Of a stretch of 64,000 nt of DNA, positions 38,148 through 50,645 are shown in pieces. The position numbers and the translations under genes are program-made. Below the pieces are notes generated by a model that had not been told where the DNA came from, ran no database searches, and saw only the letters and a program-made list of their open reading frames with translations. Source of the DNA: Trichoplax sp. H2 (taxonomy: Eukaryota > Placozoa > Uniplacotomia > Trichoplacea); contig NOWV01000112.1 of assembly GCA_003344405.1 (NCBI GenBank), forward strand, positions 183,306-247,305. The letters are read 5' to 3'. How positions within the stretch are numbered: position 1 is the first letter of the stretch; each line of letters starts with the position of its first letter.

Positions 38148-41100
38148 ACTGGACTTGAACATTATTCGACGAGACTCCCATTACTTGCCATAGTCATAGG
38201 GTGCTCCGTGGGGAAACCGGTTCCGCCGGATTTGTTATTACTTATTATGATTGCCTTTTAACCGGTTATTACCGGTTATTGACGTCCAATCCACTATTTC
38301 GTAGTAACCGTGGCACGCTCCAATACAGTACAGTACACACGCATTACCGACATAGCGTACAGTACTGTAGGCTCCAGTAGATTCTCTTCTGGTCTACAGT
38401 ACTAATACTGTATGACCGACTAGGATAGTACCAGTACTGTAACAGTATCAACGAATAATTGCTGCAGTATTTGTAAACATGGTGAATTATTTTGGGACAC
38501 GAAAAGTAAACATGGTAGTAGAAGGACACAAATGGATGGATGACGATTTGGACAAGAGGGAAAAGATAAATCAATTAATCCAATGGCTTGAGATGATGGC
38601 AGAGTGATAAATGGTATGACAGATCAGCATCAAAATCATAGACAAGCATCCAAAGTTGTATCCTCCACACCCTAGTGATGATAACACAGAACAATCAATC
38701 ATGTTCTAATTGCCATTAATCTCATCGATTGTCGCGAAGAGGCAGGAAAGCGCTATGATTCCCATTCAAATACAGCATTCTACTGGATTGCATTGAAATG
38801 ATAATGAATTCATTCAAGCATCCGTACCCCGCAAGCTATTTCGCGTTGCTATTAAATGCTAAGCCAATCCAATAGTTATTGTTGTTTTGATCAATCCGTT
38901 AGTTTTGCAGTATTGTCAAGGCGTTTAATCCATACTGTAGTAGAGTCCAGTATGTATAGGCATTTATTGGGCAATCGTCAATCCATTTTATTGCTATGAA
39001 TAATGTTGAATAGTTGTATCCCATTTATTTATTCTGCAATTATAAAGGATAAAGTGGTGTCGAAACGGGCGATGTTTATTATGTTAATGAAAGGGCTGAT
39101 GGCAATCTAGCGCCTACAACTGTACTCTACACTAATAGCAGTAATATGTTACGGTTATGCACTACTTGCTGTAGTGGTGTGGTCTAGTTTATTGAATTGT
39201 TCAAGTCCGTCCCCAGATCATGCTAGTCTATCTAGCCTTGGCAATTGTTCAAAACTCAGCGGTAGTGAAAATTAATCCAGTCCTCCTACCTTACCCATAA
39301 CAGCATAACAGTGTTAATTCAATCATGACAATATTCAAAAGTCATGCAAGGCCTCCCAAAAGATGGATAAGCCAAAAATGTTAGGGTTACATAGGCACAG
39401 TGTGTCTTTCTCAGGCACAAGATCGCTTGATTTAAAATACATCCATGATCATGACTTGGGATTTTGAATCTATCTAAAGTAGAGTTCAAAGGGCGGCTGA
39501 ATGGAGTCCATGCTACCTTTGTGGGTACAAACAACCGGTACACATGATACAGAGCAGTTTAATGTAAATATGGGATAGGCTAGAAGCCACTAAAACATGA
39601 ATTACTTGACTATACTGAATAGTCTAGAGCCGTCTACGTTCAGGAATGGATAGCGGTTTGCGCGCTGTCCAAGAATAGATTGCATCATCATTCATTTTCC
39701 TCTCGAGTAGCACCGTACTGTTGTAAACTACCTGGAGAGAGATAGAGCTTTGTATCATTTACAAAGACTCCTATCCATACTAGAGTAACACGCATGAGTC
39801 TATCCATGACTAAACATTTTTCCATTTGTTGACAGTGACAGTCGTTGCAAGTGAGAAAGAAGTATTGATTTTCGGCCTATACCGCTATATATCCATTAAT
39901 TTTTAGCCGTAGAAATCAAACGGTCCAATTCAATGTTCATCATGGACCATTGGCCACTGTAACGACAAGATTTTCAACTTGTCTTTGTTACTACACCAAC
40001 GTCCAATGTTGACGCTTGCAAAACGTCAGCATGAGTGACAAGGTGGCATGAACCTGTGTGTGGTGTTTATTTATTAATTTACGCATATTTATTTTTAATA
40101 CGTGTTGTGTCCAGCCTTAGTGTTGCTCTGTATTACGCCGTCAATTGTGCAAAATAAGGCCTGAATAAGCAATCAAGGATGTCCAAGTTGATTTGTAATC
40201 CATCCTTGCTTTAGTCATTGATCGCCTATCATTACGATCGAGTAATTCACGTTCGTTTCCAGCAAGTTTTGCAGTATTGTCCATTGAATTCACCAGTTCG
40301 ACACATTGCTCTTGCTACCCATCCAAGCAAGTACAATAGTCGACTGCTTAGAGGAAAAGCATGTGTATTCCACTGACTGTTTATAGTCCAATCATGTCGA
40401 TGCTTGTGTATTTTCCACATCGACTACTACGTAAAGTAAACTAATCCACTCCATCGTTCATCGTTGATGCGCTTGGAATGAACGCTACAGTATGGCAAGC
40501 CGTCATGATTGATTTCGTCAGCATGAGACACTCCTTCCATCCTTTCAGCCGGCGTACAGTACCCGCCAACATTGTACAGTACGCCTTGATGGATAGTACG
40601 GTACAGCATTGCGCCAAATGGAATGCACCAGTCAATGTACAATTTGGGGGCATTGTTGATCGGCAGGCATCTAGCCAATAAGATTGTAGCTCAAGGTGGC
40701 TCTCGCCAGCTCTGATTGGTCTCTCATCGCCCTATTGTACGGCAGATGGTCGCTTGTGGTGAGTACACACTTCACTTTACCGCTACCGCTTGACCATTAT
40801 TAGAAAGGAAAAACGAATCCATACAACAACAAACGTCGCTGGCTCCTGGCACGAGGTAATGGAATTTTCTTCGCCACTGTAAATCTTTGAATTTCAAGCC
40901 ATTTTTTTCCTTCTTCTTATAGCGTGGATAAAGTCTTACTTCATTCTATATACAGTCATGATGAATAAGTGTTTAATGGTTATTTTATGTTGGTAGTGAG
41001 AGAGAGCAAAGGGTTGTTTTTTTATTGCAGATTGCTTATGTTGATACGCTACAGTAACTAAATCATCCTCGCCATTTTGAGTCCTCTTATTGTCTTTGAC

Positions 41101-41408
41101 TGTACTGTATTTTTTTTCACTGTCGCTACTATTAGATTCACACGGTGTTTTGGGCGCGGAATTGTTTTTGTGGATTGTTATCACGGGTTTTTGTAAGTCC
41201 TTTGCATAGAATAGTGCTTTAAAAGCCAACTGGATACAGACCATGACAGGGTAGAGTAGAAAGTAGATAAATTGACGTTATCCTTTTTTTTCCCCCCTTG
41301 CTATTGGTATTATAGGAGAAGGATCTTCTTTCTTTCAACTGCCCTTTTAACTCAACGTTGATTGTAGACAAGTGAGTCAAGACCGGAAAAGTGTAAACTC
41401 CTTTTTTC

Positions 41409-41424
41409 GTGTGTGTGTGTGTGT
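41409..41424 (+). repeat. (GT)8 microsatellite in the 5' leader of the SLC3-like gene
   Basis: Eight GT units about 55 bases before the chosen start codon. Read in frame from an upstream ATG it would encode a VCVCV stretch. This is one reason the upstream start at 41372 is not preferred. Confidence 0.8.
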
Positions 41425-41476
41425 GGTGTCTAAGACTGCGACTAACGTACAAGAGGAAAAGAAAAAAAAATCCAAA

Positions 41477-43258
41477 ATGGGAACTGAAGAAGATCACAGA
41501 AATGGCGAATCCAATAACGTTGACAACCCAAGTGAAAAGGAAAAGATTGATTTTTATACGCCTGGGTTAGTTTTAACACGTAAAATTTTCTTATGGGCGT
41601 ACGCATTGGGTACTATTGGTGTCTTGATTGCCGCCTTTGCCTTAATTGCTACCATGCCTAAACGATGCCCTAAAGAACGTACTTGGTATCAACAAAATGT
41701 CATGTACAAAGTTTATGTACCATCGTATAAAGATAGTGATGGCGACGGAATTGGCGACTTAAATGGCATTTTATCCAAGTTAGACTACATTGCTAGTTTA
41801 AATGTCAAAACACTCTGGTTAAGTTCATTGTATGAGGCACCGACTACTGGGATCAAACCCAACGGCATGGAATCGAATTTTACCGCTGTGGATTCTAAAT
41901 TAGGCACAACTGCCGATTTATCTGCTTTAATTCGCGCTGTCCACAAGAAAAAAATGAAAATTATGCTCGACTTTTTACCTACCGCTACCAGCAACAACAA
42001 CAGTTGGTTTATTGAAAGTCGAAGCTCTCTTGATAATGCCAAAAGTAACTGGTATGTTTGGGAAAATCCATACAATGGTGGCCCACCACGAGTCAATTGG
42101 AGTTCAACAGAGAATAACAATATCCATTGGCAATATGATAATCTCCGCCAACAATATTACATGTACTATGATATCAAGGAACGACCAGAGTTAAATTTCA
42201 AGAGTAGTTCGTTGCGTGCTGAAATCAAAAGGATTTTCAGTTATTATCTTAAATTAGGTATTGATGCTTTCAATATCCATGGTATGGAATGGCATTTCGG
42301 TAGTGGTTCAACTGTCAACGGCAATGTCAGACCATCATTTAGTGTCTTATCTGAATGGAATACTCAAGTTGCTGGCTATACTGACACCAAGTATACCTTC
42401 TTGGTTGGTCAAGTGCCCAACGATGTCAATGCTATAACCGTTAGCCAATCGTGTAAATTCAATGCTCTCTACTTGTTAACCTATAGTCTACTACCCAACA
42501 ATGGCCCATTAACTGGTACTGGTATTGCCAATGTTGTCTCCAATTGGATTGCTACTGTTAGCATGTCTTCACCCAATCGTTATCCACATTGGATGTTGCG
42601 TAACCAAGCTAAAACCCGAGTTGCTGCAAGTTTCGGTCGCCAATATATTGATGCTTTGAACTTTATTATGATGACTTTACCCGGTGTGCCCAGCAGTTAT
42701 TACGGCGAAGAAATTGGTATGATTGATAGCACTGTTTCTTATGCACAAACTCGTGACCCATTAGCTCTACTCTACGGCCCTACCAACTATGCCACTGTAT
42801 CACAAGATAAAACAAGAGGACCAATGGCATGGAATTCAACCACCAATGCCGACTTTACTAATGGTACATCAACGTGGTTACCACTTGCAAGTGATTACTC
42901 AACTGTTAATGTCGCTAGTCAAGTTGGCTCGGTCGATTCTAACCTAGAACGTTATAAAAATATCACAGCCTTTCGAGCTAGCGAAGATTTACTCAAAACG
43001 GGCAACTACAGTCGTGTTATGGCCACCAATGAAGTTTTCGCTTTCTTCCGTTACTCCAGTAGTAAAAGCTACGTTGTCATGACTGTTGCCAATGTTGGTG
43101 CAACTTCACAAAATGTTGACATCAAACAGTATTATGGTACATCTGCTACAACCGCTACTGTCAAAGCGGCTACTAGGTCTAGTGTTCATGGCACTACCGT
43201 TCAATTGAACAACATACAGCTAGCCAGTGGTGAAGCCGTAGTAGTACAAATTGGTTAG
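41477..43258 (+). CDS. SLC3-type heavy chain of heteromeric amino acid transporters (rBAT/4F2hc-like)
   Basis: A 593-residue type II membrane glycoprotein expected to chaperone SLC7 light chains to the plasma membrane. The cytoplasmic N-terminus (1-35) is charged and the single helix spans about 36-60. Cys64 sits just outside the membrane, where heavy chains form the disulfide to their light chain. A glycoside hydrolase 13 barrel follows, with DSDGDGIGDLNG (86-97) and LPGVPSSYYGEEIGM (401-415), then a C-terminal beta domain. The catalytic sites are changed. FNIHG (266-269) has His268 where hydrolases have the nucleophile Asp, LVGQV has Gln312 in place of the acid Glu, and RNQAKTR has Gln377 and Ala378 in place of His-Asp. 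It is therefore a pseudo-hydrolase. The gene has no intron. The ATG has a good context (aaaATGg). An in-frame ATG at 41372 would add 35 residues that include the GT-repeat translation. SLC3A1-like or SLC3A2-like cannot be decided by eye. Confidence 0.95.
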   Translation: MGTEEDHRNGESNNVDNPSEKEKIDFYTPGLVLTRKIFLWAYALGTIGVLIAAFALIATMPKRCPKERTWYQQNVMYKVYVPSYKDSDGDGIGDLNGILSKLDYIASLNVKTLWLSSLYEAPTTGIKPNGMESNFTAVDSKLGTTADLSALIRAVHKKKMKIMLDFLPTATSNNNSWFIESRSSLDNAKSNWYVWENPYNGGPPRVNWSSTENNNIHWQYDNLRQQYYMYYDIKERPELNFKSSSLRAEIKRIFSYYLKLGIDAFNIHGMEWHFGSGSTVNGNVRPSFSVLSEWNTQVAGYTDTKYTFLVGQVPNDVNAITVSQSCKFNALYLLTYSLLPNNGPLTGTGIANVVSNWIATVSMSSPNRYPHWMLRNQAKTRVAASFGRQYIDALNFIMMTLPGVPSSYYGEEIGMIDSTVSYAQTRDPLALLYGPTNYATVSQDKTRGPMAWNSTTNADFTNGTSTWLPLASDYSTVNVASQVGSVDSNLERYKNITAFRASEDLLKTGNYSRVMATNEVFAFFRYSSSKSYVVMTVANVGATSQNVDIKQYYGTSATTATVKAATRSSVHGTTVQLNNIQLASGEAVVVQIG

Positions 43259-43467
43259 TAAGTTGGGGTAGAAGTATTGCAACGTATCGCACGGATACAA
43301 TATTACGAAATCATAGCTGTCATCGGATCACTGGACAACATGAGTTATATGACCCAAAAAAATTAAGTAGTATAGTGAATGTCCTTTCATTGTTCTAGTT
43401 CTATCTATTTAATAAGTTATATGTAGTAATGTCTTGTGCATAGTAGATAGATTAAAATCTTATTCTG

Positions 43468-43473
43468 AATAAA
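43468..43473 (+). terminator. Polyadenylation signal candidate AATAAA
   Basis: AATAAA about 210 bases after the SLC3-like stop codon, with a variant attaaa at 43451. It is a plausible 3' end signal, but such hexamers are common in AT-rich DNA. Confidence 0.35.
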
Positions 43474-46400
43474 AAAATATTTGTAGTTAATCACTGTTAT
43501 TAGTAAAGGGTTAGCTTTTAACGTTTTGATTCATAAATCATTTCTATGGAATCGCCACTGCCATATAGGAATGACCCACACTGAGTGGATTTAGATAGTT
43601 GGAGTTAACACCTTGAGAAAGATAAATCAATGCAGTTGTAAATAACAGCTATGAGCAGCTGTAAATCATATTGATAGTATTATGATAACGGTAATAAGTC
43701 TTTCAATTGAGTACATCTCAGGAAGTTGGTACTGTCTCCTGTTGTATAGCAAAACAATTGTCATGTGGATAGTGCTTGGAAGTAATATTGAAATGCTTTA
43801 TTTACTATTAAAATTGTAAGATGGTGTTGTTGTATTCTGGTTGATGCAATTACCTTGTTACCATTAATCCATCTTATACCATTTGAATGATAGCTTCTCG
43901 ATGTGTTAACTTTAGTATTGCAAACACTTTATTTTCTCTTGTTACTGCTTAACTCTTAAAATTTAGCAATTATTACCAGCTATTTATAATCACAATGGTT
44001 GTTATTTAACGGATTTTAGTATTAATTTGCTTATTGTTTTGTAATGTATGCGATTTCTCGCCAGTCAATAGATATATGATTTTCAATCTCATTCCTGCTA
44101 GAAAGTTGAATGAAAGCAGTGATGTTACTAAATAATATTATGCAGAAATTTTGCATTCTGGCTGAGCTGCGCACCCAAATATTAATATCTTATATTGTAC
44201 GTTGCCATAATATGTACTTAGTCTAATCTACGTACAATTTTAATTCATTTGGCAAGATAATAATATTATTGAAATTTTTACTTAACTGACGAGTACTGTA
44301 CGCCTAGATATTTTAAAATACAGGTTTCGATTGTTATAGTATTTAGTGCATTAAAGACTATTCTCGATCGATGTAAGGCTGATGGTAGTTTCAATATGGA
44401 GTGAATTAGTTTGTTCTTCAAGCATTTCTGTTTGAATTTTATAGTGAGCATCACAGTATTATAGATTAGAGAGGATAGGACCTACGGTACCATTTTATTT
44501 GCACTTGCGGTATAGCATAAGGAAATTTTGTTGATACTTCAATTGAACGTCTTTCTTGGAGATAAGGACAAAAGTTGATAATGGATTTTCATGCAGTGGT
44601 AGTATATATGAAAAAATTATACGTGCTACAACTAGATATAGGTAAATTCTTCAGGGGAATAATTCGTAAGATTTCATCCGGCAGTGAGCACGGTGGACGG
44701 TATAGTATACAGTACAGTAATCTTAGGACAGAAGATCCCGTTCTATTCCCAGGCCAAGCTGTATCCATTGCTATTTATTTTTATTTTTTAATCAATAAAT
44801 CCATTTCCTTTAGTTTACACACGATCATCATCAATTTACTGTACATGGCTTGATCGATTCTTATCTCAACGCAAATATACTACTGTACTATGTTATCTTA
44901 TATCGATAAATTCATTTCCTTCTGATAATTAATCGATTACCATCATTTCTAACGACCGCCATTATAATTATCAGTTGTTGGGGGTATCCTTTTCAATCTA
45001 ATTAACGTTTACAATCTGACAAAATAGAAGAAGGGGTAAGCACTATTAGAGTCTAATAAGACGAAATTTAATCTTTTCATTGTTGTTATAGGATGGAAAA
45101 CGACTTTGTTATAGGGAACAGTTACACTAACAATAGAACAGCATATGTCGCATGCAAAAAAATCAATCTGTTAGATAAGTAATCTTTGAACTCTGGTTTC
45201 TACATTCTTAACACATAGATGATATCACGGATATCCACTATGACAATCGGATTCGATATATTCCTGATGATGACAATAAAATGATGCTACCATAGATTGT
45301 AATTGCCTCGTCAATATCATAATATTAGTACAGTTGTTTATTACATAACATCGAGGAAATAGATTATCCCATAATCTATTCATCAAAAAGTAATGCTTCG
45401 TCCAAGAAATGACGGCTTGTTGGTACAAGAGTAGTTAATGGCAGCTGGCGAATTCTGTCACGTAATTTGGACAGTCAATATCCTTGTTTTTGAATATACT
45501 CCTACTTGATAATTCTAATTCCTAGCATAAATATAGCTTGGATTCATTGTATCATGAATAATAAATTTTCTAGTAGTTGTTCTACCAACAAATAGAAGAA
45601 ATTCATAGTTGGTACTGCTTATGTAATCAAGGGCCATTCAATCGACCTCACGTGATGCTGAATTTAGTTTACCGCAGAGTAAATAAAGCCCAGCGTAATT
45701 GCTTCGTCATCATACTATAGTGCTAAGGTAAAGATATGCTCGGATGAGAATAACGTGAAAGTAGTCGATTTATTTATAGAAGAATTAATTTAACTATGAA
45801 TAGCAGCAGCCTGGCGTTACAAAATCTATAAAAGAAGTAACAGCTCTTCAAGACGAACAATCAATTCTTGATTCATCCATTCAATATTGTGATACTCAGA
45901 TACGCAATAATTTCAATGAACGATGCATAGCGTTCGGTACGTTGTGCTATAACTGTGCCACAACCAAGTAATTTCTAGATTACTTATATAGACAGAGATA
46001 TGATAGTTATCTTCTCTTTTTAAAGATAATGACATCGTAGTGTTACCAAACTTAATTAATACAGCGTATAGAATAGCAAGTATAAATAGAATGTTCACAG
46101 AAGTTCAAGGTAGAATCATAATGTTGTTAATAATAAAAGTAGATACCTAGCCGGATTACAGGATCATTTTAAATGTACTGGTGAAGTATCATTGATTACA
46201 TTTGAAATAGCATAACGAAAATTCTGAATTTTGAACGCATTTTAATTCCACTAATGAATTATATGGCCGAAGATACGTAAGAGATTGATTATTTGACATA
46301 TTGCTACAGTAAAGATTCTCTGAATACCTCATTCACTTACTTGATTTGTCCATGAGACACTTCAATAGCCTAAAAATATCTAAGCAACTGGGTAGTATCG

Positions 46401-46493
46401 GCACAAAGAGAAATATTACTAATCATGCAGAACTCTTTATACTATAAGATTAATGTCATTGTTTGACAGAAACAGATTCGTCTTTTATTGCGG

Positions 46494-46499
46494 CTGTAA
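46494..46499 (-). terminator. Polyadenylation signal candidate of PREPL (AATAAA on minus strand)
   Basis: TTTATT on the plus strand reads AATAAA on the minus strand, about 60 bases beyond the PREPL stop codon. Distance and strand fit a compact 3' end. Confidence 0.4.
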
Positions 46500-46559
46500 T
46501 TTATCAATTCTGTATAGATAGAATATGTATTAAAATGGTAATAGGATCTCTCGTTGATT

Positions 46560-49500
46560 CTAGTTAAAAGTGTTCAAGAGTTCGTCAGGCAGATCTAGGG
46601 CTTTATGGAGGAATGCAATCTCAAAAGCAGCCTGCAGTATAAAGCAAATTTATTATGTTACCAACTGATACAATATTCAGTGAAGCAACGGAGCTATTAA
46701 TAAATTCGTACGCTTTCATGAAGCAAAGCATCAATAAAGCTAATAAAGTTGACTATTATAGAAGCAGTGTGTAAATATAGTCCAGAAAAATAATTGAATC
46801 TAGTCAATCAATTACGGAACATTAAATAGTATCTTTGTGTCCGCTAACCCCTAGGTTACCAATATCGTTCGTTTAACATAACTACAGCCGTTCCCAATTG
46901 GAATTGCATCTACGACTAGTATTACATAGATACTACTGTAGTTGGTAGAAGTTTCACAAATTCAGGCACATTAGGCATTACCTCTTTTAATCCTTCATCG
47001 CCAGCTGTACCATAATGACCGGATGACAGATTAGTTTTTAAGATGTGATAAATTTTATTATTCGTTGTGGCACCTTCATGTTGTGATTGATAGTCTCGTT
47101 GAGCTGCTCTCAATTTTGCCATAAAGCGAACTGGAGACCAATAAGGTACTCGATTGTCATTATAAGATGCAGTTAATAGCAAAGAAGGATAAAGCTAATA
47201 GTTGGCACAAAAAAATGAGACCAATACAAAAAAGTAACATGCATTCAGCAACAACAATTGCATACGTGTATTTAAATAACAAAATTAAACTATGTAGCAG
47301 AAACCTACATTGCGCTGAATATTGGTGTAAGGGCAGTAAGAACAAATATAGTCAAATACATGGCTGGAATTTAAATCACCCCATTCTTCATACTCTTCGA
47401 CAGTCAACGGCAAGGACTGATCAAGCATCGTTCCCAAGATATCTACATGTGGTACCTAAAATGACAAGATCATAAATAGACGATAAACCTTGTATTTAAT
47501 TTCCAGTATGGTACATACTACAGGCCAATGCAATCGGCTACTCTAAGCTTACCTTCATAATTGCTGCAGCTATTTTATTCGGGTGATTGTTACAAAGATG
47601 AGCAACAATCAAACCTCCGGCACTAGTACCTTTGCAAGATGTCAATGTTGGCTTAGTGTAGCCTCGATCTTGTACCTCATTAATGCAAGCTAAGAAGTCA
47701 TAGAATGAATTCATTTTATTAAGTTGACGACCTTGATAATACCAATGCCTTCCAAATTCACCACCACCCCTGTAAAATTAAAATGAAACATGTAATTGCT
47801 GCATTTAATTTAATGGTAAAATATAGCAATTACAAAATAGAGTTATGCACATCTTCGGTTCAGTTTTTGGTAGCATTTATCAACTGTATCCTTGGTAATG
47901 TCGATTAATGCCTTACTGTACATATAAAGTTTAATCACCTGACATGACAGAAGGCAAGAACCCATCCAGCTTTCAACAAACACATATTTTGAACTGAAAA
48001 CTGTCGGTTTAATTCCATTCCATAAGCACCATAAACTATAGCTAGCAAAGGAGTGCTGCTATTCAGAACGATATCTTTGCGATGACATAACGATATTGGT
48101 ATTTTACATCCATCCTGTAAATGATTTTGTAGTAATTGACTTTGAAATTCACACTTAAAATAATAATATCAAATAATAGACCTATATCATTTCACGTAGC
48201 ATCATAATATCTAGGTTAGTGTTACTTTGTCTAACCTTGCTAGTGGCATATGAAATATAGAATGAGTATTGATCACTATCCAAGCCAATCGTTGATGGCG
48301 TCAAGTTGTTTAATGCCATAGTTCTCATATCCAACTCATAAAATGTATCAGCAATTAGAGGGGACGAATATGAAAACCTTACAGTATCTGCGGAGAAAGT
48401 AAAGTTAGAAGCAGAGGCAATGGTACCAATAGGAAGTTTAAAGGTTTGGCATTGGAGTGGTGAATGTAGGTTAACTATTGTTATCTGTGGTTCTAAGTTT
48501 TCTCTTTGGTAGAGAACACAATAATCTGCAAAGATATCCATATCATCTAAGAGAGTGTCAGTACTATCACTAGCAGAGTCCTTATCCATAGCTTGCAGTT
48601 CTTTCCAATTATCACGACCAGGATTTTGATCAGGTGCCATCATAACCTGTCCAAAAAGTATTACAAGCTTTCATTATGTACACCACACTCGTATCAAGAT
48701 TCTGTGCCGATACATGACTGAGAATTAGTATAGCGATAATTTGGTTCTAAATAGTCTTGGTTGATACACATTCTATAACGTTATTAACTAGCATTTATTA
48801 GCGTAAAGCAGCTTGAATAGATTCAAAGTTTCATCATCCAAAACATACGATAAGCTGCTCAAGTGCTCATCCATTCCTGGCTGAAGAATAATAATTATAT
48901 AATTTATGTCTAACGCAAAAGCTGTTTACTTAAAATGTAGCCGTGTGTAGATTAAATATTCAATATAATCAATTACTATCAAAATCTGTTCTGTAAAGTT
49001 GCAATTCATTGGGCAATGACACACTGTAACTGATTCTTAATAAGCCATTAAAAGCATGACATGGAAAATGGCGTCGGTATGCAAAAGATAGTCGCACGCA
49101 TTTTCATTTACCTTATATTTTCCTGAAGATTTGTCATTAGTTAATATATAAAAATGATTGTTGCTATGATCGACATAACATTCACAGTCAAGTTCCCTTT
49201 CTTTAATAAGAACCGGTTTAGATTTCAATTTTTCTGTATCTAAAGCCCAAACCTGTTAGGGTAACAAATACATAGAAACTAGTCACGAAATGCTGATAAT
49301 TAAAGCAGAAAAATTGAATACGCACGTACCTCAGATGATGATTTTGAATTCAAGTTAATAGTAAGAAAGCGATGATTCTTTGTACATACAATATGTAGGA
49401 AATACTTTTCGTCATCTTCTTGGAAGAGTAGTCGATCCGTTAGTCTAGAATCGAACGCTCTTAACCATACTTGGTAGGGTCGACGTCTATAATTTTGTTT

Positions 49501-50645
49501 AGTATAGATAATACTATCTTCATTCGATGCAAATTCAACAGCGAACGCATCCCTGATTACGTCTATCACATTCGGTTGATTTCCACTTAGATCTATTATA
49601 TGTGCTTCATAATTTTCTTTTCCGTTAGTGTCAAAAGTGTAAGCAACTAGCTAGGTAAAATATTAGAAATAAGAAAGCAATTGCATTCTCTTTAATATAT
49701 ACTACATGCGATTCATACAATCCATCAGTTCATTAACACGCAAATCTTAAACACCTCTAGGAGCAACTACGAGGTACAGTACAAGAAAAACTAAACAGCA
49801 GCTAATGACTTTACCATAATATTTTTACGCTATAAAACTGATGATATGTGCAACACATACCCGGTGAGATGGAGAAACTTTCAGCTGACCGACACAACAA
49901 TGTTGATGTCTTTTCGACAAATCATTTAGATCTAAAATGACTTCTTCATTATTATCGACAAGATTGCTATCCAGCTTACGGCGACAATAAATAGGTAAAG
50001 ATGCAGCCCTCTCTTCTTTCATATAATACTCATATTTTTCCAATATCTTTATAAAAGAAATATACGATAATCTTTAACATATAATATGTAATGATAAGTC
50101 GATGAACTTAGTTATCTGCATTCTAATTATAGGCATACTGGAGATATTGTAATAAAATCGAATTGATTAGGACAATCATGGCAGAGGCTGACGGAAGCGT
50201 TTTCGCATTTATTATACTATTTGCAACCATTTGTTTTTAAATAGCTTACAAATACTGTAGGTACGAAGATTACCTCAGGAGGAACAGTTAGCTGAGCTTC
50301 TATGTCACTCATTGTTCGTACTAGCTTAGATTGGATTGATTTTGTATTTGTCATGACCTTCTTAGCATATGAATTTTCTTGCTGAAGATATTTCATGACT
50401 GCTGCATTACCTTGATCTTTCAACCAGTGATAGGGATCTGAAATTGTTTTGCCATGCACACTAATAGTCCAAGGTTTGATAGCTGCTTTCGGAGTTGAAA
50501 TATAATCTTTACGGTTGAAAGGCCAATTAAATTTTAATCTTCTTGACAGTAATTGGTACGGCAATGAGAACTTGTTGTGTATATTGCCTATCCATTCGCT
50601 TGATATAAGCTTGGACATAGATCCTTTCAATATGACCGTCGCCAT
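46560..50645 (-). CDS. PREPL: PREPL-like prolyl oligopeptidase (serine hydrolase family S9A), 10 exons
   Basis: A predicted cytosolic alpha/beta hydrolase with an N-terminal beta-propeller. In animals PREPL acts as a serine hydrolase on esters and small substrates rather than as a classical peptidase. Exons in transcript order: 50645-50274, 50046-49861, 49650-49330, 49252-49112, 48646-48236, 48114-47939, 47769-47553, 47455-47309, 47194-46982, 46631-46560. All have GT/AG ends and matching phases, giving 751 residues. DPYHWLKD in exon 1 and the propeller segment VWALD mark the N-terminal domain. The hydrolase domain has YGAYG, CHVRGGGEFG, the nucleophile Ser585 in GTSAGG, Asp670 in ASYNDNRVPYW and His717 in SSGHYG, so the triad is complete. 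The wording VYGAYGMEL and CHVRGGGE is closer to PREPL than to bacterial oligopeptidase B. The start could be an ATG at residue 10 instead. A frame reading on past exon 9 ends within a few codons, and splicing to exon 10 restores the family C-terminus (AAFEIAFLHKAL). Confidence 0.92.

Larger units (their letters stand above)
34764..41476. other. Gene-poor region with many short palindromes
   Basis: No exon was recognised on either strand. Open frames at 37464-37685, 39319-39543, 40427-40678 and 40478-40681 have no recognisable domain and overlap one another on opposite strands. From about 36.5 kb the sequence is less AT-rich than the receptor cluster. It is peppered with TACTGTA, TACAGTA and TACAGTACTGTA words and perfect hairpins, listed separately. 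Confidence 0.5.
43259..46559. other. Intergenic region between the SLC3-like gene and PREPL
   Basis: No exon was recognised. Open frames at 44575-44853 (+), 45225-45428 (-) and 45913-46098 (-) show no domain. The genes on both sides converge on this region. Confidence 0.5.

Noticed and set aside
40427-40681. Overlapping 66-83 codon frames on both strands
   Set aside because: Mutual shadows in a slightly GC-richer segment. No domain, splice context or partner is seen.
41372-41476. Upstream in-frame start for the SLC3-like protein
   Set aside because: The extension translates a GT microsatellite (VCVCV) and a poly-A stretch (KKKKSK). The ATG at 41477 has better context and gives a normal cytoplasmic tail.
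47160-47475. Frames overlapping PREPL introns and exons (102 codons plus, 61 codons minus)
   Set aside because: They run through splice sites of the well-supported PREPL exons 8 and 9 and have no domain of their own.
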